From Grimontia sedimenti (lineage in GTDB: Bacteria; Pseudomonadota; Gammaproteobacteria; Enterobacterales; Vibrionaceae): a stretch of DNA of 58,220 nucleotides. The notes under the pieces are model-generated. The model saw nothing but the letters and a program-made list of their open reading frames with translations, was not told the DNA's origin and ran no database searches. The stretch spans positions 1-58,220 of the forward strand of contig NZ_JAALDL010000024.1 of the NCBI RefSeq assembly GCF_011045095.1, in the 5' to 3' direction. Positions within the stretch are counted from its first letter, which is position 1, and every line of letters starts with the position of its first letter. Shown here piece after piece: positions 20,171 to 29,019 of this stretch. Made by a program: the position numbers and the translations under genes.

Positions 20171-21250
20171 ATGTCACTCGCAATCTTAACAACATTTTTG
20201 TTGTCCTTTGTGCTGCTTTTCTGTTTCCGAAAAGTGGCGAAGAAAATTAATTTGGTCGATAAGCCCAATGCGCGTAAACACCATAAAGGTGCGATCCCGC
20301 TGGTGGGTGGGGTGTCGATCTTTTTTGCCATGTTTATCGCGTCGCTTTTGTACTTGGATATCGGTCAGGATGACTGGCTGTATCTGGGGTGTGGTGCGGT
20401 GCTGATTATTATTGGCGTGCTGGACGACAAATTCGATATCAGTTTCAAAATACGCCTTTTCGTTCAGGCTGGCATTTCATTGGCAATGATTTTTGCTGCT
20501 GGCCTTAGCCTTGAAAACTTGGGCAGTATCGCGGGTAACGTGCCGGTCGCTTTGCCGGATTGGGTGAGTTATTTGGTGACTGTGATTGCCGTGATTGGTG
20601 CCATTAATGCCTTCAATATGGTCGATGGCATTGATGGTTTGCTGGGTGGCCTGGCATCGGTGTCGTTTGGTGCGTTGGGGATGATGTTCTGGCTTGAAGG
20701 GAACACGCCTTTGGCAATGAACTGTATGATGTTTATTGCTGCGCTGGTCCCTTACATTTTGTTGAACCTCGGTATTCCTTTGGGTCAGCGCTTTAAAATC
20801 TTTATGGGTGATGCTGGCAGTATGTTGATTGGTTTTACCGTAGTGTGGTTCCTTATCCGCGCTTCACAGGTAGAGCACACCAGCACTATTCGCCCTGTCG
20901 CTGCACTTTGGTTTATTGCGCTGCCACTGATGGACATGGCTACCATCATGACACGCCGTGTCCGCAAAGGGCATTCGCCGTTTAGACCAGACCGTGAGCA
21001 CCTGCATCACATTTGTCAGCGTATCGGTTTGTCGTCGCGTATGACTTTAGTGGTGATTTGCCTGCTGGCAACCAGCTTCGCGGCGATTGGCATCGTAGGC
21101 GAGATTTACCAATTCAATGAAACATCGATGTTTATCGGTTTCCTTGTGCTGTTCTCAGTGTATTTCTACACCATCAGCCATATCTTCCGTATCACCGCGA
21201 AAATCCGCCAGTGGCTAGGGAAAGCGCCGTTGGTAGAGGAAGCGGTTTAA
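20171..21250 (+). CDS. wecA: Undecaprenyl-phosphate GlcNAc-1-phosphate transferase (WecA-like)
   Basis: A 359-residue polytopic inner-membrane enzyme of the WecA/MraY family. It transfers a sugar-1-phosphate, probably GlcNAc-1-P, to undecaprenyl phosphate and so starts repeat-unit assembly. Conserved cytoplasmic motifs are present: RKHHKGAIPLVGG, GVLDDKFD (metal aspartates near 85), NAFNMVDGIDGLLGG (about 150), FMGDAGSMLIGF, and DREHLHHICQR (histidines near 275). About eleven membrane helices are expected. No other initiating transferase (WbaP type) is visible, so this is the likely first enzyme for the polymer. A paralogue of equal length lies on the - strand at 30022-31101. Confidence 0.93.
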   Translation: MSLAILTTFLLSFVLLFCFRKVAKKINLVDKPNARKHHKGAIPLVGGVSIFFAMFIASLLYLDIGQDDWLYLGCGAVLIIIGVLDDKFDISFKIRLFVQAGISLAMIFAAGLSLENLGSIAGNVPVALPDWVSYLVTVIAVIGAINAFNMVDGIDGLLGGLASVSFGALGMMFWLEGNTPLAMNCMMFIAALVPYILLNLGIPLGQRFKIFMGDAGSMLIGFTVVWFLIRASQVEHTSTIRPVAALWFIALPLMDMATIMTRRVRKGHSPFRPDREHLHHICQRIGLSSRMTLVVICLLATSFAAIGIVGEIYQFNETSMFIGFLVLFSVYFYTISHIFRITAKIRQWLGKAPLVEEAV

Positions 21251-21345
21251 GAGCGGGGAAAGCGAGAGCTCAAGAGAGGGTCCTTGGAGGAGCAAGAGCG
21301 GTCCTGGGTCCTGGGAAGAGCTTGAAGAGCAGGGAAGGCGGGGCT
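21248..21345. repeat. Intergenic repeat element after wecA
   Basis: One-armed copy of the family: GAGAGCTCAAGAG, GGTCCTTGG, AAGAGCGGTCCTGGGTCCTGG and AAGAGCTTGAAGAGCAGGG words follow directly after the wecA stop codon. No complementary right arm is obvious before the terminator. Confidence 0.8.
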
Positions 21346-21390
21346 GGGAATTCGGCTTGGGTTGTGCAAATTATTCTGACTTAGAATGGA

Positions 21391-21418
21391 AAGGCGATGG
21401 GTGACCATCGCCTTTTTT
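21391..21418. terminator. Bidirectional terminator between wecA and the FG-GAP lipoprotein gene
   Basis: A perfect 10-bp stem AAGGCGATGG / CCATCGCCTT with loop GTGA, followed by a T run on the + strand. It lies between converging genes. The A residues at its left also give a T stretch on the - strand. Confidence 0.9.
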
Positions 21419-21430
21419 CGTTTTATTGGT

Positions 21431-23902
21431 TTAATGGGTTGGGGTGTTTTTAAACACACTCACTTTGAACCCAAGGCCGATTAGATCTAGGTCGCCGTCA
21501 TTGTCTATATCGGCAAGTAACATTTTATCCGGGTATGTTGTTGATTGAATTTTATGTTCAGTAAAATCGGTATGTTTATTACCGATGTAACGGTACAGAG
21601 CCGCTTTTTCTCGGCCTGTTGTTGGGTCTAGGGCGCGGTTCATCATCACGATATCTTGATGACCATCGAGATCAATATCACCAACGGCAGGTAGGTTGCG
21701 GTCTGGGTTGTGAGTAGAAACGGTGTGGCTGGTATTGAAGTTGGCAAAGCCATCATTGGTGAATACGATGGTTTCACCGTCGTACCAATCTGTCGCTAGA
21801 AGATCAAGATGTTCATCACCATTGAAATCTGCAAACTGCACCGTTGCGATGTTCGCGCTGCCGAGCGATATGTTTTTGAATGTAAAATTGCCGTTACCGT
21901 CGTTAACTAAAAGCGAGTCTGCCCAGATATCAACGTAACCATCGTTATTTACATCGCCGACAGCGATCGCACGTGCCGTGTCTGTACTGTAGGTGCTATT
22001 TAATTCGAAGTGGTTATCTGCGTTGAGTTTAAATATGCCAAAGTGGGTACGGCTCGTGGATGCAAGAATCTCTAGGTTTCCATCATTGTTGATGTCTACC
22101 GCTTCAAGTGACTGTTGGTCAACATAGGACTGTGCTAGTGCTTCTAGGGTTTGACGAAGGGTGTACTGATTATCCCCTTTGTTTTCATAAATCATCAAAC
22201 CGCCATTTTCAGCCTTAAATGACGCTGACATCAACAAGTCATTTTTACCATCCCCGTTAATATCTACGATTTTGATTCGTGTCGATGGGTAGGCCACATC
22301 AATAAGGGATGAGGTTGGAAAAACACCACTTCCATCGCCATAAAATATCTGGACACGATTGTCTTCTAAAGCCAAAGCAAGATCTATATTACCGTCACCG
22401 TTTAAATCACCAGTCGCACCATGATCAAAGAAGTTCTCAGGGCGATAAGTGTGAAGTTCAACAAATGTACCTGCGCCGACTTCGGAATTGCGAACTAACG
22501 TCAATGGAATATTTTCGACAGAAAGTGGTGCGATAGAAAGTGTATCTTGGGCTGTGCTTACACCAGACCTCACCTCTACCTGATACTCACCCGCAACAAG
22601 GTGGGTTTTGAACGTGCCAGCGCCAATTTCTGAACCGGTAACACCGATTTTTTCGCCGTTTAGTAAAACGTCTGCGCCTTCTGCAGGTGTCCAGTTTTCG
22701 TTTACGGCGTTGATGCGAAGGGTGCCAAGAATGCGGTTGGTGATAATGCTTTCGCGTTTCAGGGCAACCTTACAACCCAGGGTTTGGTTGGCCTCTACCG
22801 TGACATCCGTCGTGCAGCTGGTAAATGGCGTTAGCTCAGCCAAGTCTTGCGAGTGTTGGGTGTCGTAAAAAGCCAGATATACACCCACTTTGTCAGCCCC
22901 ACCCGTTTCGAACATGTCTTTTGCAATGTGGCTGCCGTTAACATCTAGAATATCCAGTACACGCTCTTGTGCTTCGATACCACCTGCAGTGATGGTGGCT
23001 TTCAGGGTCAGGTTTTCCAGACCACCCACTTCCTCAATCAACACATCTGGAACGTTAAACGCGAAGGTACCGCGGTCTTTGATTTCATCGACTTCAAATA
23101 CCACATCAGCCTGTATTGGCACGATGTCAGTTTGGGCGTTTTCGCCTTCGACAAAGTTAACCGTACTGTCTTCCTCGTTTTGGCCGACCATCAAATCACC
23201 GTCGTAAAGGCGAAGCGACAGGGTGTACTCACCCGGTTCGACATTCATGGTGATTTCAGCAAGCCCGGTTTCTTTATTGATCTCAAAAACCTGCTCATCG
23301 CCACCGTTCACCGACAGACCAAATTGTGGCTTGTTCAGACCTGCCAGTTCTTCGGCTTTCCATTGGAAAGCGAGTTTAGACACATAGTCTATTTCGTCGA
23401 AGTTTGTGATGGTGTCGCCAAGGTTCGGCTCAACTACAAACTCAATCGCCGGTTGTTCGCCTTCCAAAACCTCATGACCCAGCGCTTTGGCGAGATACTG
23501 CTTAGGGTTGGCGCCTTCGGTAGTCAGTAGCAGGGCAAAATCATAAGTGCCAGGCTTTAGGGTGAGTGCGCGGTGAGAGGTTGTGGTGACATTGCCATCA
23601 GCATCAACCGTTTGTGTCACAGGCCAGTCAAACACTTGCTCTGCGCCAGTGTCCACATTGGTGACTTCTAGCTGACCCAGATAACGCACCTGTGTTTTTT
23701 GGGCTGCGTACTGAGCGTCTTCAACAGGAGCAATATATGCCGCTGCTTGTTGATTTTTGCCCGGTAAGGTTTGGATATAACGTGCGGAGAAGGTGGTTTG
23801 AACATCTAAAGGTGTTGCGTTGGAGGTCACTTGATTGTCATCACTACCACAACCCGAGAGCAGTACGCTGGCCACGAGCGTGCTGATAAGTGTTTTTTTC
23901 AT
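21431..23902 (-). CDS. FG-GAP/VCBS repeat lipoprotein
   Basis: An 823-residue predicted outer-membrane lipoprotein. The signal is MKKTLISTLVASVLLSGC, with the lipobox LLSGC and glycine at +2. Residues up to about 480 look like beta-rich extracellular domains. The C-terminal part has about seven FG-GAP-type repeats with calcium-binding D-x-D/N-x-D-G loops (GDLNGDGNIDLAL, DINGDGKNDLLM, DINNDGNLEILA, GDVNNDGYVDIW, DFNGDEHLDLLA, GDIDLDGHQDIVM, DIDNDGDLDLIG), expected to fold as a beta-propeller like integrin alpha subunits. An upstream in-frame extension to 23953 is rejected because MKK begins a proper signal. A surface binding role is likely; the ligand is unknown. Confidence 0.85.
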   Translation of the reverse strand: MKKTLISTLVASVLLSGCGSDDNQVTSNATPLDVQTTFSARYIQTLPGKNQQAAAYIAPVEDAQYAAQKTQVRYLGQLEVTNVDTGAEQVFDWPVTQTVDADGNVTTTSHRALTLKPGTYDFALLLTTEGANPKQYLAKALGHEVLEGEQPAIEFVVEPNLGDTITNFDEIDYVSKLAFQWKAEELAGLNKPQFGLSVNGGDEQVFEINKETGLAEITMNVEPGEYTLSLRLYDGDLMVGQNEEDSTVNFVEGENAQTDIVPIQADVVFEVDEIKDRGTFAFNVPDVLIEEVGGLENLTLKATITAGGIEAQERVLDILDVNGSHIAKDMFETGGADKVGVYLAFYDTQHSQDLAELTPFTSCTTDVTVEANQTLGCKVALKRESIITNRILGTLRINAVNENWTPAEGADVLLNGEKIGVTGSEIGAGTFKTHLVAGEYQVEVRSGVSTAQDTLSIAPLSVENIPLTLVRNSEVGAGTFVELHTYRPENFFDHGATGDLNGDGNIDLALALEDNRVQIFYGDGSGVFPTSSLIDVAYPSTRIKIVDINGDGKNDLLMSASFKAENGGLMIYENKGDNQYTLRQTLEALAQSYVDQQSLEAVDINNDGNLEILASTSRTHFGIFKLNADNHFELNSTYSTDTARAIAVGDVNNDGYVDIWADSLLVNDGNGNFTFKNISLGSANIATVQFADFNGDEHLDLLATDWYDGETIVFTNDGFANFNTSHTVSTHNPDRNLPAVGDIDLDGHQDIVMMNRALDPTTGREKAALYRYIGNKHTDFTEHKIQSTTYPDKMLLADIDNDGDLDLIGLGFKVSVFKNTPTH

Positions 23903-23984
23903 TGTTCTTAAATTGTCCAGTTTATTGGTATTTTTGGAAGCAGAATCATACATTTGTATGTTATTGAATAGGAAGGGAAATCGT

Positions 23985-24185
23985 TCTCGGAATGAGAGGG
24001 GGAAGGGCAGAGAGAGCAGGAAGGACAGAAGAGAGAGCGGACCTAGGAAGAGTAAGAGCGGTCCTGGGACCTGGGAAAGAGCCAGTGCTCAAGAGCGTGC
24101 AGAGGAGTGCTGCTCCCCAGAACTGTCTTTGCTCTGCCCAGGACCCAAGACCCAGGACCCAGGACCCAGGACCGCTCTTCCTCAA
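23985..24185. repeat. Intergenic repeat element with CCAGGAC array
   Basis: The left arm has GAGAGCAGGAAGGACAG, AGAGCGGACCTAGGAAGAG and AAGAGCGGTCCTGGGACCTGG. The right arm has CCCAGGACCCAAGACCCAGG, a short array of the CCAGGAC unit, and GGACCGCTCTTCC. The arms are mutually complementary. Several small apparent reading frames here (PGSWVLGLGSW-like) are translations of the repeat and are not genes. Confidence 0.9.
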
Positions 24186-24205
24186 CGAAAACAACATGAT
24201 GAATT

Positions 24206-24235
24206 AAAAAGCGACGGTCGCCCCGTCGCATTTTT
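24206..24235 (-). terminator. Terminator after the 24278-24991 gene
   Basis: Stem GCGACGG / CCGTCGC with a five-base loop. The - strand transcript of the upstream gene ends in a T run here (A5 at 24206-24210 on the + strand). T5 on the + strand makes it possibly bidirectional. Confidence 0.8.
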
Positions 24236-24277
24236 CGCCTGTTTCCCCAGGACCGCTTATTTCTTTCAACCTACCGC

Positions 24278-24991
24278 TTATTCAACGATGGCTTTAAGTT
24301 TGAAATCACCCATTTCTACAAGACCCGGTCCTTGGCAGTAAACGCGGGTTTGATATTCGCCGCTCCAGCTAAGGTACTGGTTTGCATAGATACAGTTTTC
24401 CAATTTGGTCTGACCATATGGATAGCTGATTTCTGCTGCGACAATCATGTGCATGGTGTCTTTGAAATCAGTCTTGGTGCCAACTTCTTCGGGATTACAA
24501 CTGTTAGAAATGACTTCTTGAGTCATGACATCTGCGCGCGCGGCGAGTGTACCAACGGGAACTGATGGGTAGCCTGTGGATGCTTCGAACGTGTTAGAAA
24601 CGACGCGCTCACACTCACCGTTGATGTATTTGATTTTGTTTGAGGTTGGCGTGTTTTCTATCCACTCCATGCTCCAAACTACGTCACCATTGACTAACTG
24701 CTCTTCTCGAATAGTGCGTCCAGATTGTGCGTCGTAAGTGAGGTGATACTCGTTGGCAGTTTCAACAGCGTCCTGAAGTTCCACTTTACTCACTGTTGGT
24801 GTGAGTAACTCACCCAAATTGATCACAGGAGTGGCAGTCGTATTACCCGCCCAGTTTCCCTCTTTATCAATCACGGTTTTACCGTTGATTTGAATTTCAC
24901 CTTCTACGTTTAATACTGCGTGATCATTGGCAGCGAAAGCGGTTGAGGAGCAGACCAGCGCCAGTGCCGTCATCATGAACTTTTTCATCAT
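24278..24991 (-). CDS. Secreted protein of unknown function
   Basis: I do not recognise this 237-residue protein. It begins MMKKFMMTALALVCSSTAFA, a classical signal peptide with a likely cut before ANDHA, so it should be periplasmic or secreted. The mature part is acidic, with a few cysteines (CERV, NSCNPEE, ENCIYAN, VYCQGPG) that could form disulphides, and it ends KLKAIVE. AAGGAAG lies just before two tandem ATGs (24991 and 24988). It starts 7 bp after the small lipoprotein gene, so the two form an operon. Confidence 0.75.
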   Translation of the reverse strand: MMKKFMMTALALVCSSTAFAANDHAVLNVEGEIQINGKTVIDKEGNWAGNTTATPVINLGELLTPTVSKVELQDAVETANEYHLTYDAQSGRTIREEQLVNGDVVWSMEWIENTPTSNKIKYINGECERVVSNTFEASTGYPSVPVGTLAARADVMTQEVISNSCNPEEVGTKTDFKDTMHMIVAAEISYPYGQTKLENCIYANQYLSWSGEYQTRVYCQGPGLVEMGDFKLKAIVE

Positions 24992-24998
24992 TACTTCC

Positions 24999-25307
24999 TT
25001 ATTTTGCTGAAATCGTGAGATTGCCTTGAACGACCAAACGCTGAGGCGCATCTTTGCCCTGAGCGATGGTAAACGGCATATCGGGAGTGGTTTCGACAAT
25101 AAGCGTTTCGTCCGCCTTTACGCTGACTTCCTGATAAGACACGCCTGTCGTTGGATCTTTAACGATGGTTGCCTGTTCAAACACTTTGTCTGCTGAAACT
25201 GTGTTAGGTGAAGTTTCACCGCCACCGGAACCGGTATCGGTTGAATTGCCGCCATCACCGCCACAGCCTGCCAGCAAGAGCGCTAAACAGAAGGTGGTTT
25301 TCTTCAT
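24999..25307 (-). CDS. Small lipoprotein
   Basis: A 102-residue predicted lipoprotein: MKKTTFCLALLLAGC with lipobox LLAGC and a glycine at +2, which favours outer-membrane sorting. A glycine/serine/threonine linker (GGDGGNSTDTGSGGG) leads to a short beta-rich domain ending VVQGNLTISAK. An in-frame ATG at 25322 is disfavoured because it adds residues before the basic signal start. It is the first gene of a two-gene operon with the secreted protein downstream. Function unknown. Confidence 0.75.
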   Translation of the reverse strand: MKKTTFCLALLLAGCGGDGGNSTDTGSGGGETSPNTVSADKVFEQATIVKDPTTGVSYQEVSVKADETLIVETTPDMPFTIAQGKDAPQRLVVQGNLTISAK

Positions 25308-25813
25308 TGAATGATACTCCATGTTGATGGAGGCAATATTCTGACCGTTAATTCAGTCAGTGAGTATGGACACTTCTGCCTAATTAATTGTATTTGCGAG
25401 TGTTCTCAAACGTCTGTTTACGAGAGTGTTAGATGCCTCGATGGCCGAAAATCTCAATGTGAGACCAATGCTTTTTTGTGAAAGGGGCCGTTGTATTTCT
25501 TAATGCTTGGCAGGAGAAGGCTTTCAGTTGGTTGCCGTTCTTCGATGATGTTCAAATGGTGAAAAAAACATGCTTTATCTAAATGTTAATGCTGAAAGAT
25601 CCCAATAAAGAGATTTTTATTAAGCCAATGTTTGAGTGTTTTTCGATAGTTTTAGCAATTTTTCTTGTATTGAATTCATGGGCTGAGCTGATGTTTGGAT
25701 GTTGCTCGATAGTTTGTAGGGATGTGTATTATCAAAATCAATACACTCTGTAAGGTTTAGATGAACAATCATTAATAGCCTGTCTTGCTGTATGGCAACT
25801 TGTCGAGGTCAAA
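25308..25813. other. Intergenic region between divergent operons
   Basis: About 500 bp without a credible gene. It should hold promoters for the small lipoprotein operon (-) and the hydrolase operon (+). A 6-bp inverted repeat GTGTAT / ATACAC with 11-bp spacing (25724-25746) lies about 70 bp before the hydrolase start and could be a regulator site. Nothing else was recognised. Confidence 0.5.
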
Positions 25814-26835
25814 ATGGGAAAATCTATTCTTGTTATTACTCATGGCATGGGTGAACACACCGCTGATTCATTAAAGAAAACCGTCATTGACGCCGCCAAT
25901 GCAACACTAAAAAGATATAAATCAACTGAGCATATTAATTTTGAAGACCATGTGGATGTATTTCCCATCGCATATAATCATATCTTTGATGAAGAAAGGA
26001 AACGGATTGAAGCAAGTGCCAAAAGCATAGGTAACTATTTTAAAGGGCAACTTCCTAATAAGTTCATTGCTGAAATTGTGAATTTTGAAAGCAATGTCGG
26101 CAAAGACATTTTCTTCAATACCCACATATTGGATGTGATTCTGTATGCTGGTTTACACGGAGAAAAAGTCAGAACGCATCTTGCTGCGGAGTTTGCCAAG
26201 GTATTGGTGCATCGGACGTCGGGACGGCGACTTCATGTGATGGCACACTCTTTAGGCACTATCGCTATGCACGATATGCTGGCTAAAACCTATGGAGACA
26301 CCGGCGCCAAAATCCCACCCCGAAATAAAATAGATTCGCTATGGATGATTTCGAATGCCAGCTATCTATTTTTCAAAGTGAACGAAACATTGTTAAAAAC
26401 AGGAATTGACCCTTTTTCAACCATTGTGAAACCCAGTCGAGGTGATGCAGGTTGTGTGACAGACTATTACAATGTTTTTAATAAGTTCGACCCGTTAACG
26501 TGGTTTTTACCTTTTAACCCTGACGTTGACAAAAACTGGGTTGATCCGCTCACTTTAGAGAAAAACTTTCATTCGCTTAGAACAAAGCAACTTTTTTCAA
26601 CGAAAAACCCCCATGCGTTGGAGGAGTACCTGAAAATCCCACAGTCTCAGCTCAATTTCTGTACCGAATCATGCCCGAAGAAGGCTTTCCTATTGATGTC
26701 GAGGAGTTGATTGCGGTGAACGGGAAGATAAAACCTAAGTTGGGTGCACTTCCGGAAAAAGATGGTCACTCTGTTGAAAATCTGAGGGACCTCTTTGACC
26801 TACTCAAGACTTACAAAGACTTTTTCACTGAGTGA
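25814..26835 (+). pseudogene. Alpha/beta hydrolase-like protein, frameshifted near the 3' end
   Basis: Resembles predicted serine hydrolases of the alpha/beta fold. The start MGKSILVITHGMGEH gives a beta-strand followed by the HGMG oxyanion-type loop, and HVMAHSLGTIAMHDM carries the nucleophile elbow (S146). No signal peptide is seen, so it is probably cytoplasmic. The open frame ends at 26710 after 298 residues with an unlikely tail (CPKKAFLLMSRS). Inserting one base at the T run 26656-26658 continues FLYRIMPEEGFPIDVEEL and ends FFTE at 26833-26835, giving about 340 residues and an end 14 bp before the next start. GAGG at 25805-25808 supports the start. Mutation or sequencing error cannot be told apart. 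Confidence 0.7.
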
Positions 26836-26849
26836 TAGGAGGCGCCAAG

Positions 26850-27902
26850 ATGAAACTTTTTCATGTAGTCATTGCGATGTTTTGTTTACTGAGTGCTTTC
26901 TCTTCTCAGGCTAATGAATGTCCCCAGGGCGAGAAAAACGTGAGCTTTAAAAAGCTCACTCAACTTTCCCAAAACTTCGGCAAAGCGCTGGTTGAAGGGC
27001 CGAAAACCACCCGTGAAACAAAAGCGGTGCTTTGGATTAATGAAGTGAAATCCAGCGCATCAGATATTGACACACTGGTGCAATTTGATGACGGAAAAAC
27101 CGCACTTTCTCTTGTAGAAGAGTTGGAACGCAACACTTTCCTTTCTGAGCAATGGCTGGCAGGGGGGGAACCTGAAAATGTGAATAGCCTTGTTGGGCTG
27201 TATTACCGAAAGTCTGCTTTTCTGAGTGAAAACCCAGATGAAATTTACGTTGATGTTGAAAGTGGCAAAGTGACATTAAACCTGGATGCGGTGAAGCATA
27301 AAGGATGTCGCGCTTATTTGATGGGGTGGGTCGATGCCATTAATACCTACAGGGATATTGCGTTTCAACGCAACGCCCAAGTAGTGTCGGATCTTGCTAT
27401 TGAATACGGCAAACAGTGGAACCGGTATTTTGATGAAGGTCGCTCGCAGACACTTATAGACCGACCATTCACGGCTTGGTTCTACAGTGATGAATTAAGC
27501 TCTCAGAATTTTGTATTGCCGCCAAAGTATCAACTGTTTCTGGCCCATCCCAGTGTGTTGATGGAGTACGTTGGTGATGCCAACGACGGCAGTCAGTTTG
27601 AAGCCGCGCTGGCGGTAGAATGGCTGGGTATTAATGCTTGGCAAAGCTGCTTCGGGGCGGATTTCGCCTGTGGGGCTTCGCTGGTGAGTACTTATTCCGA
27701 CCGGGCCGGTGTGGATGATATTGGCCATGGCTTGATGCTTCATGTGAAGAACAGTTACTCCTTTGGTGCCACGGTGCGCGATGGAGATGTGGGTTACTTC
27801 ATTACTGTGGACTTACTCAAAGCGTTTGAAGATAAGCAAAGCGAAGTGAAAGCTTGGCAAATCAAAGCTAACGAGATCCTCGGTAAGGAGACGGGTCAAT
27901 GA
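26850..27902 (+). CDS. Secreted protein of unknown function in the hydrolase operon
   Basis: A 350-residue protein I cannot place in a family. MKLFHVVIAMFCLLSAFSSQA is a good signal peptide, with cleavage likely before NECPQ. A strong AGGAGG (26837-26842) lies 7 nt before the ATG at 26850, which settles the start over an upstream GTG. The mature part is mixed alpha/beta with several tryptophans (QSCFGADFACG holds two cysteines), and it ends in a helical, charged stretch. It lies between the hydrolase-like gene and the DUF1353 gene and overlaps the latter by 4 bp (ATGA), so the products are probably co-translated. Confidence 0.75.
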   Translation: MKLFHVVIAMFCLLSAFSSQANECPQGEKNVSFKKLTQLSQNFGKALVEGPKTTRETKAVLWINEVKSSASDIDTLVQFDDGKTALSLVEELERNTFLSEQWLAGGEPENVNSLVGLYYRKSAFLSENPDEIYVDVESGKVTLNLDAVKHKGCRAYLMGWVDAINTYRDIAFQRNAQVVSDLAIEYGKQWNRYFDEGRSQTLIDRPFTAWFYSDELSSQNFVLPPKYQLFLAHPSVLMEYVGDANDGSQFEAALAVEWLGINAWQSCFGADFACGASLVSTYSDRAGVDDIGHGLMLHVKNSYSFGATVRDGDVGYFITVDLLKAFEDKQSEVKAWQIKANEILGKETGQ

Positions 27903-28393
27903 AAAAGCCATTAGAGATGCCAGTGATTGCTCCGTTACCTATCAAAACCAAAGACCAGCCATTTCATATTCAACTCTGGCGCTGGGTGACGTTTGTGCGC
28001 CAATGGAAACTGGTTGAAAACTGGGCCTATGAATATAAAGGGCACCGGTATGTGGTTCCTAAAGGCTTTGTCTTTGATGGTGCCTCTATTCCCAAACCGC
28101 TATGGTTTATTCTGTCGCCGACAGGACTCCTTTTAATCCCGGGCTTACTTCATGATTTTGGTTATCGCTATATGTATTTGTGGGAGGTAGATACCTCTTC
28201 ACCGACGGGATACAAAAAAGCGTGGCGCTGTGAAGAACGTGGCCCCTGGGATGACCTTTTTCGTGAGGTGAGCCTGCACGTGAATGGAACGAAAGTGATC
28301 AGTTTCCTGGCGCTTGTTGCTCTCAAGCTCGGTGGTGGAAGAGCGTGGCGACAAAACCGCGAGAGAAATGCTGAAGATATTTTTCCTGAATAG
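27899..28393 (+). CDS. DUF1353 family protein
   Basis: A 164-residue protein with the DUF1353 signature: VVPKGFVFDGASIPKPLWF followed by a conserved histidine-aspartate segment (PGLLHDFGYRYMY). No signal peptide is seen. Members occur in phages and in bacterial accessory regions; the biochemical role is not established. Start and previous stop overlap as ATGA. It is the last gene of the three-gene run, with a hairpin and T run following at 28432-28471. Confidence 0.8.
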   Translation: MKKPLEMPVIAPLPIKTKDQPFHIQLWRWVTFVRQWKLVENWAYEYKGHRYVVPKGFVFDGASIPKPLWFILSPTGLLLIPGLLHDFGYRYMYLWEVDTSSPTGYKKAWRCEERGPWDDLFREVSLHVNGTKVISFLALVALKLGGGRAWRQNRERNAEDIFPE

Positions 28394-28431
28394 TATTTGC
28401 CGGTGGTTTACCAAGTCAGGCAAGCATCACG

Positions 28432-28471
28432 ATATCATCGCCAATTAATCGCATTGAGCGATGATATTTTT
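28432..28471 (+). terminator. Terminator of the hydrolase/DUF1353 operon
   Basis: Perfect 10-bp stem ATATCATCGC (28432-28441) / GCGATGATAT (28458-28467), a 16-nt loop, then a T run. It is 38 bp after the DUF1353 stop. Confidence 0.75.
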
Positions 28472-28778
28472 CCCCCTGTGCACACTTATCCACCCTGTGA
28501 TAATTAATGTCAGCATTATATAAGTGTCTTATAAGACGCTTTGGTTCTATGGTGTTGATAAAAAGTCAATCATGAAACGACAAGACGAGTTGGTCGGTTT
28601 GTTTGTTAAAAAAAATAGACAGGTACCATCTAAGGCTTATACATGCTCAAGGGTATATTTGGAATGATTATCACGCTATGTGATTAATTCCTTGCGTGGT
28701 GACTATTTTTATGAATTGTCTTGCGAGCTTTGTAGTATTGGTTTATTTTTTCGCGAAATTGATTAAGAGTGGAGCCCA
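28472..28778. other. Spacer before the first zinc-ribbon gene, with a 12-bp palindrome
   Basis: About 300 bp with no convincing gene. GTCTTATAAGAC (28526-28537) is a perfect palindrome next to an AT-rich ATTATATAAG segment, so a promoter or operator could lie here. A short frame from 28696 overlaps the zinc-ribbon gene in another frame and is not supported. Confidence 0.4.
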
Positions 28779-28973
28779 ATGCTTATTTTTTCTAATACAT
28801 GTTGTCCGAGTTGTCATGAAAAAGCCGGGTTCACCCGACAAAAGCGAACATGGTGGGAAAAAAATGTGTCACATCGCCATGAGCAAAAAGCGAAATGCTA
28901 CAGTTGCAAAAAAATTGTATTTCTTGGAGCTACAACTAACCCATCATTAGATAACTGCCTTGGGAAGATATAA
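28779..28973 (+). CDS. Small zinc-ribbon protein, copy 1
   Basis: A 64-residue protein with two C-x2-C knuckles, CPSC and CYSC, separated by exactly 27 residues, which suggests one bound zinc. Between them are FTRQKR and a basic, histidine- and tryptophan-containing stretch. GGAG lies just before the ATG. A paralogue with identical cysteine spacing is encoded about 165 bp downstream. It is not matched to a named family; a nucleic-acid or protein-binding role is only inferred from the basic zinc-ribbon form. Confidence 0.65.
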   Translation: MLIFSNTCCPSCHEKAGFTRQKRTWWEKNVSHRHEQKAKCYSCKKIVFLGATTNPSLDNCLGKI

Positions 28974-28977
28974 CTCG

Positions 28978-29019
28978 ATCATGTAAATGACAGGGAGGTC
29001 ATTTACGCAATTACATGAT
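28978..29019. other. Nested competing hairpins between the two zinc-ribbon genes
   Basis: GTAAATGAC (28983-28991) pairs perfectly with GTCATTTAC (28998-29006) around the loop AGGGAG. ATCATGTAA (28978-28986) pairs perfectly with TTACATGAT (29011-29019). The two stems share bases GTAA, so the full helices exclude each other. There is no T run. This could be an mRNA processing or attenuation element. Confidence 0.6.

Noticed and set aside
23961-24231. Several small frames on both strands in the 23985-24185 repeat
   Set aside because: All are low-complexity translations of the CCAGGAC words; no coding signal beyond that.
25814-28973. Prophage remnant around the DUF1353 gene
   Set aside because: DUF1353 proteins occur in phages, but no integrase, capsid, tail or lysis genes and no attachment repeats were seen nearby.
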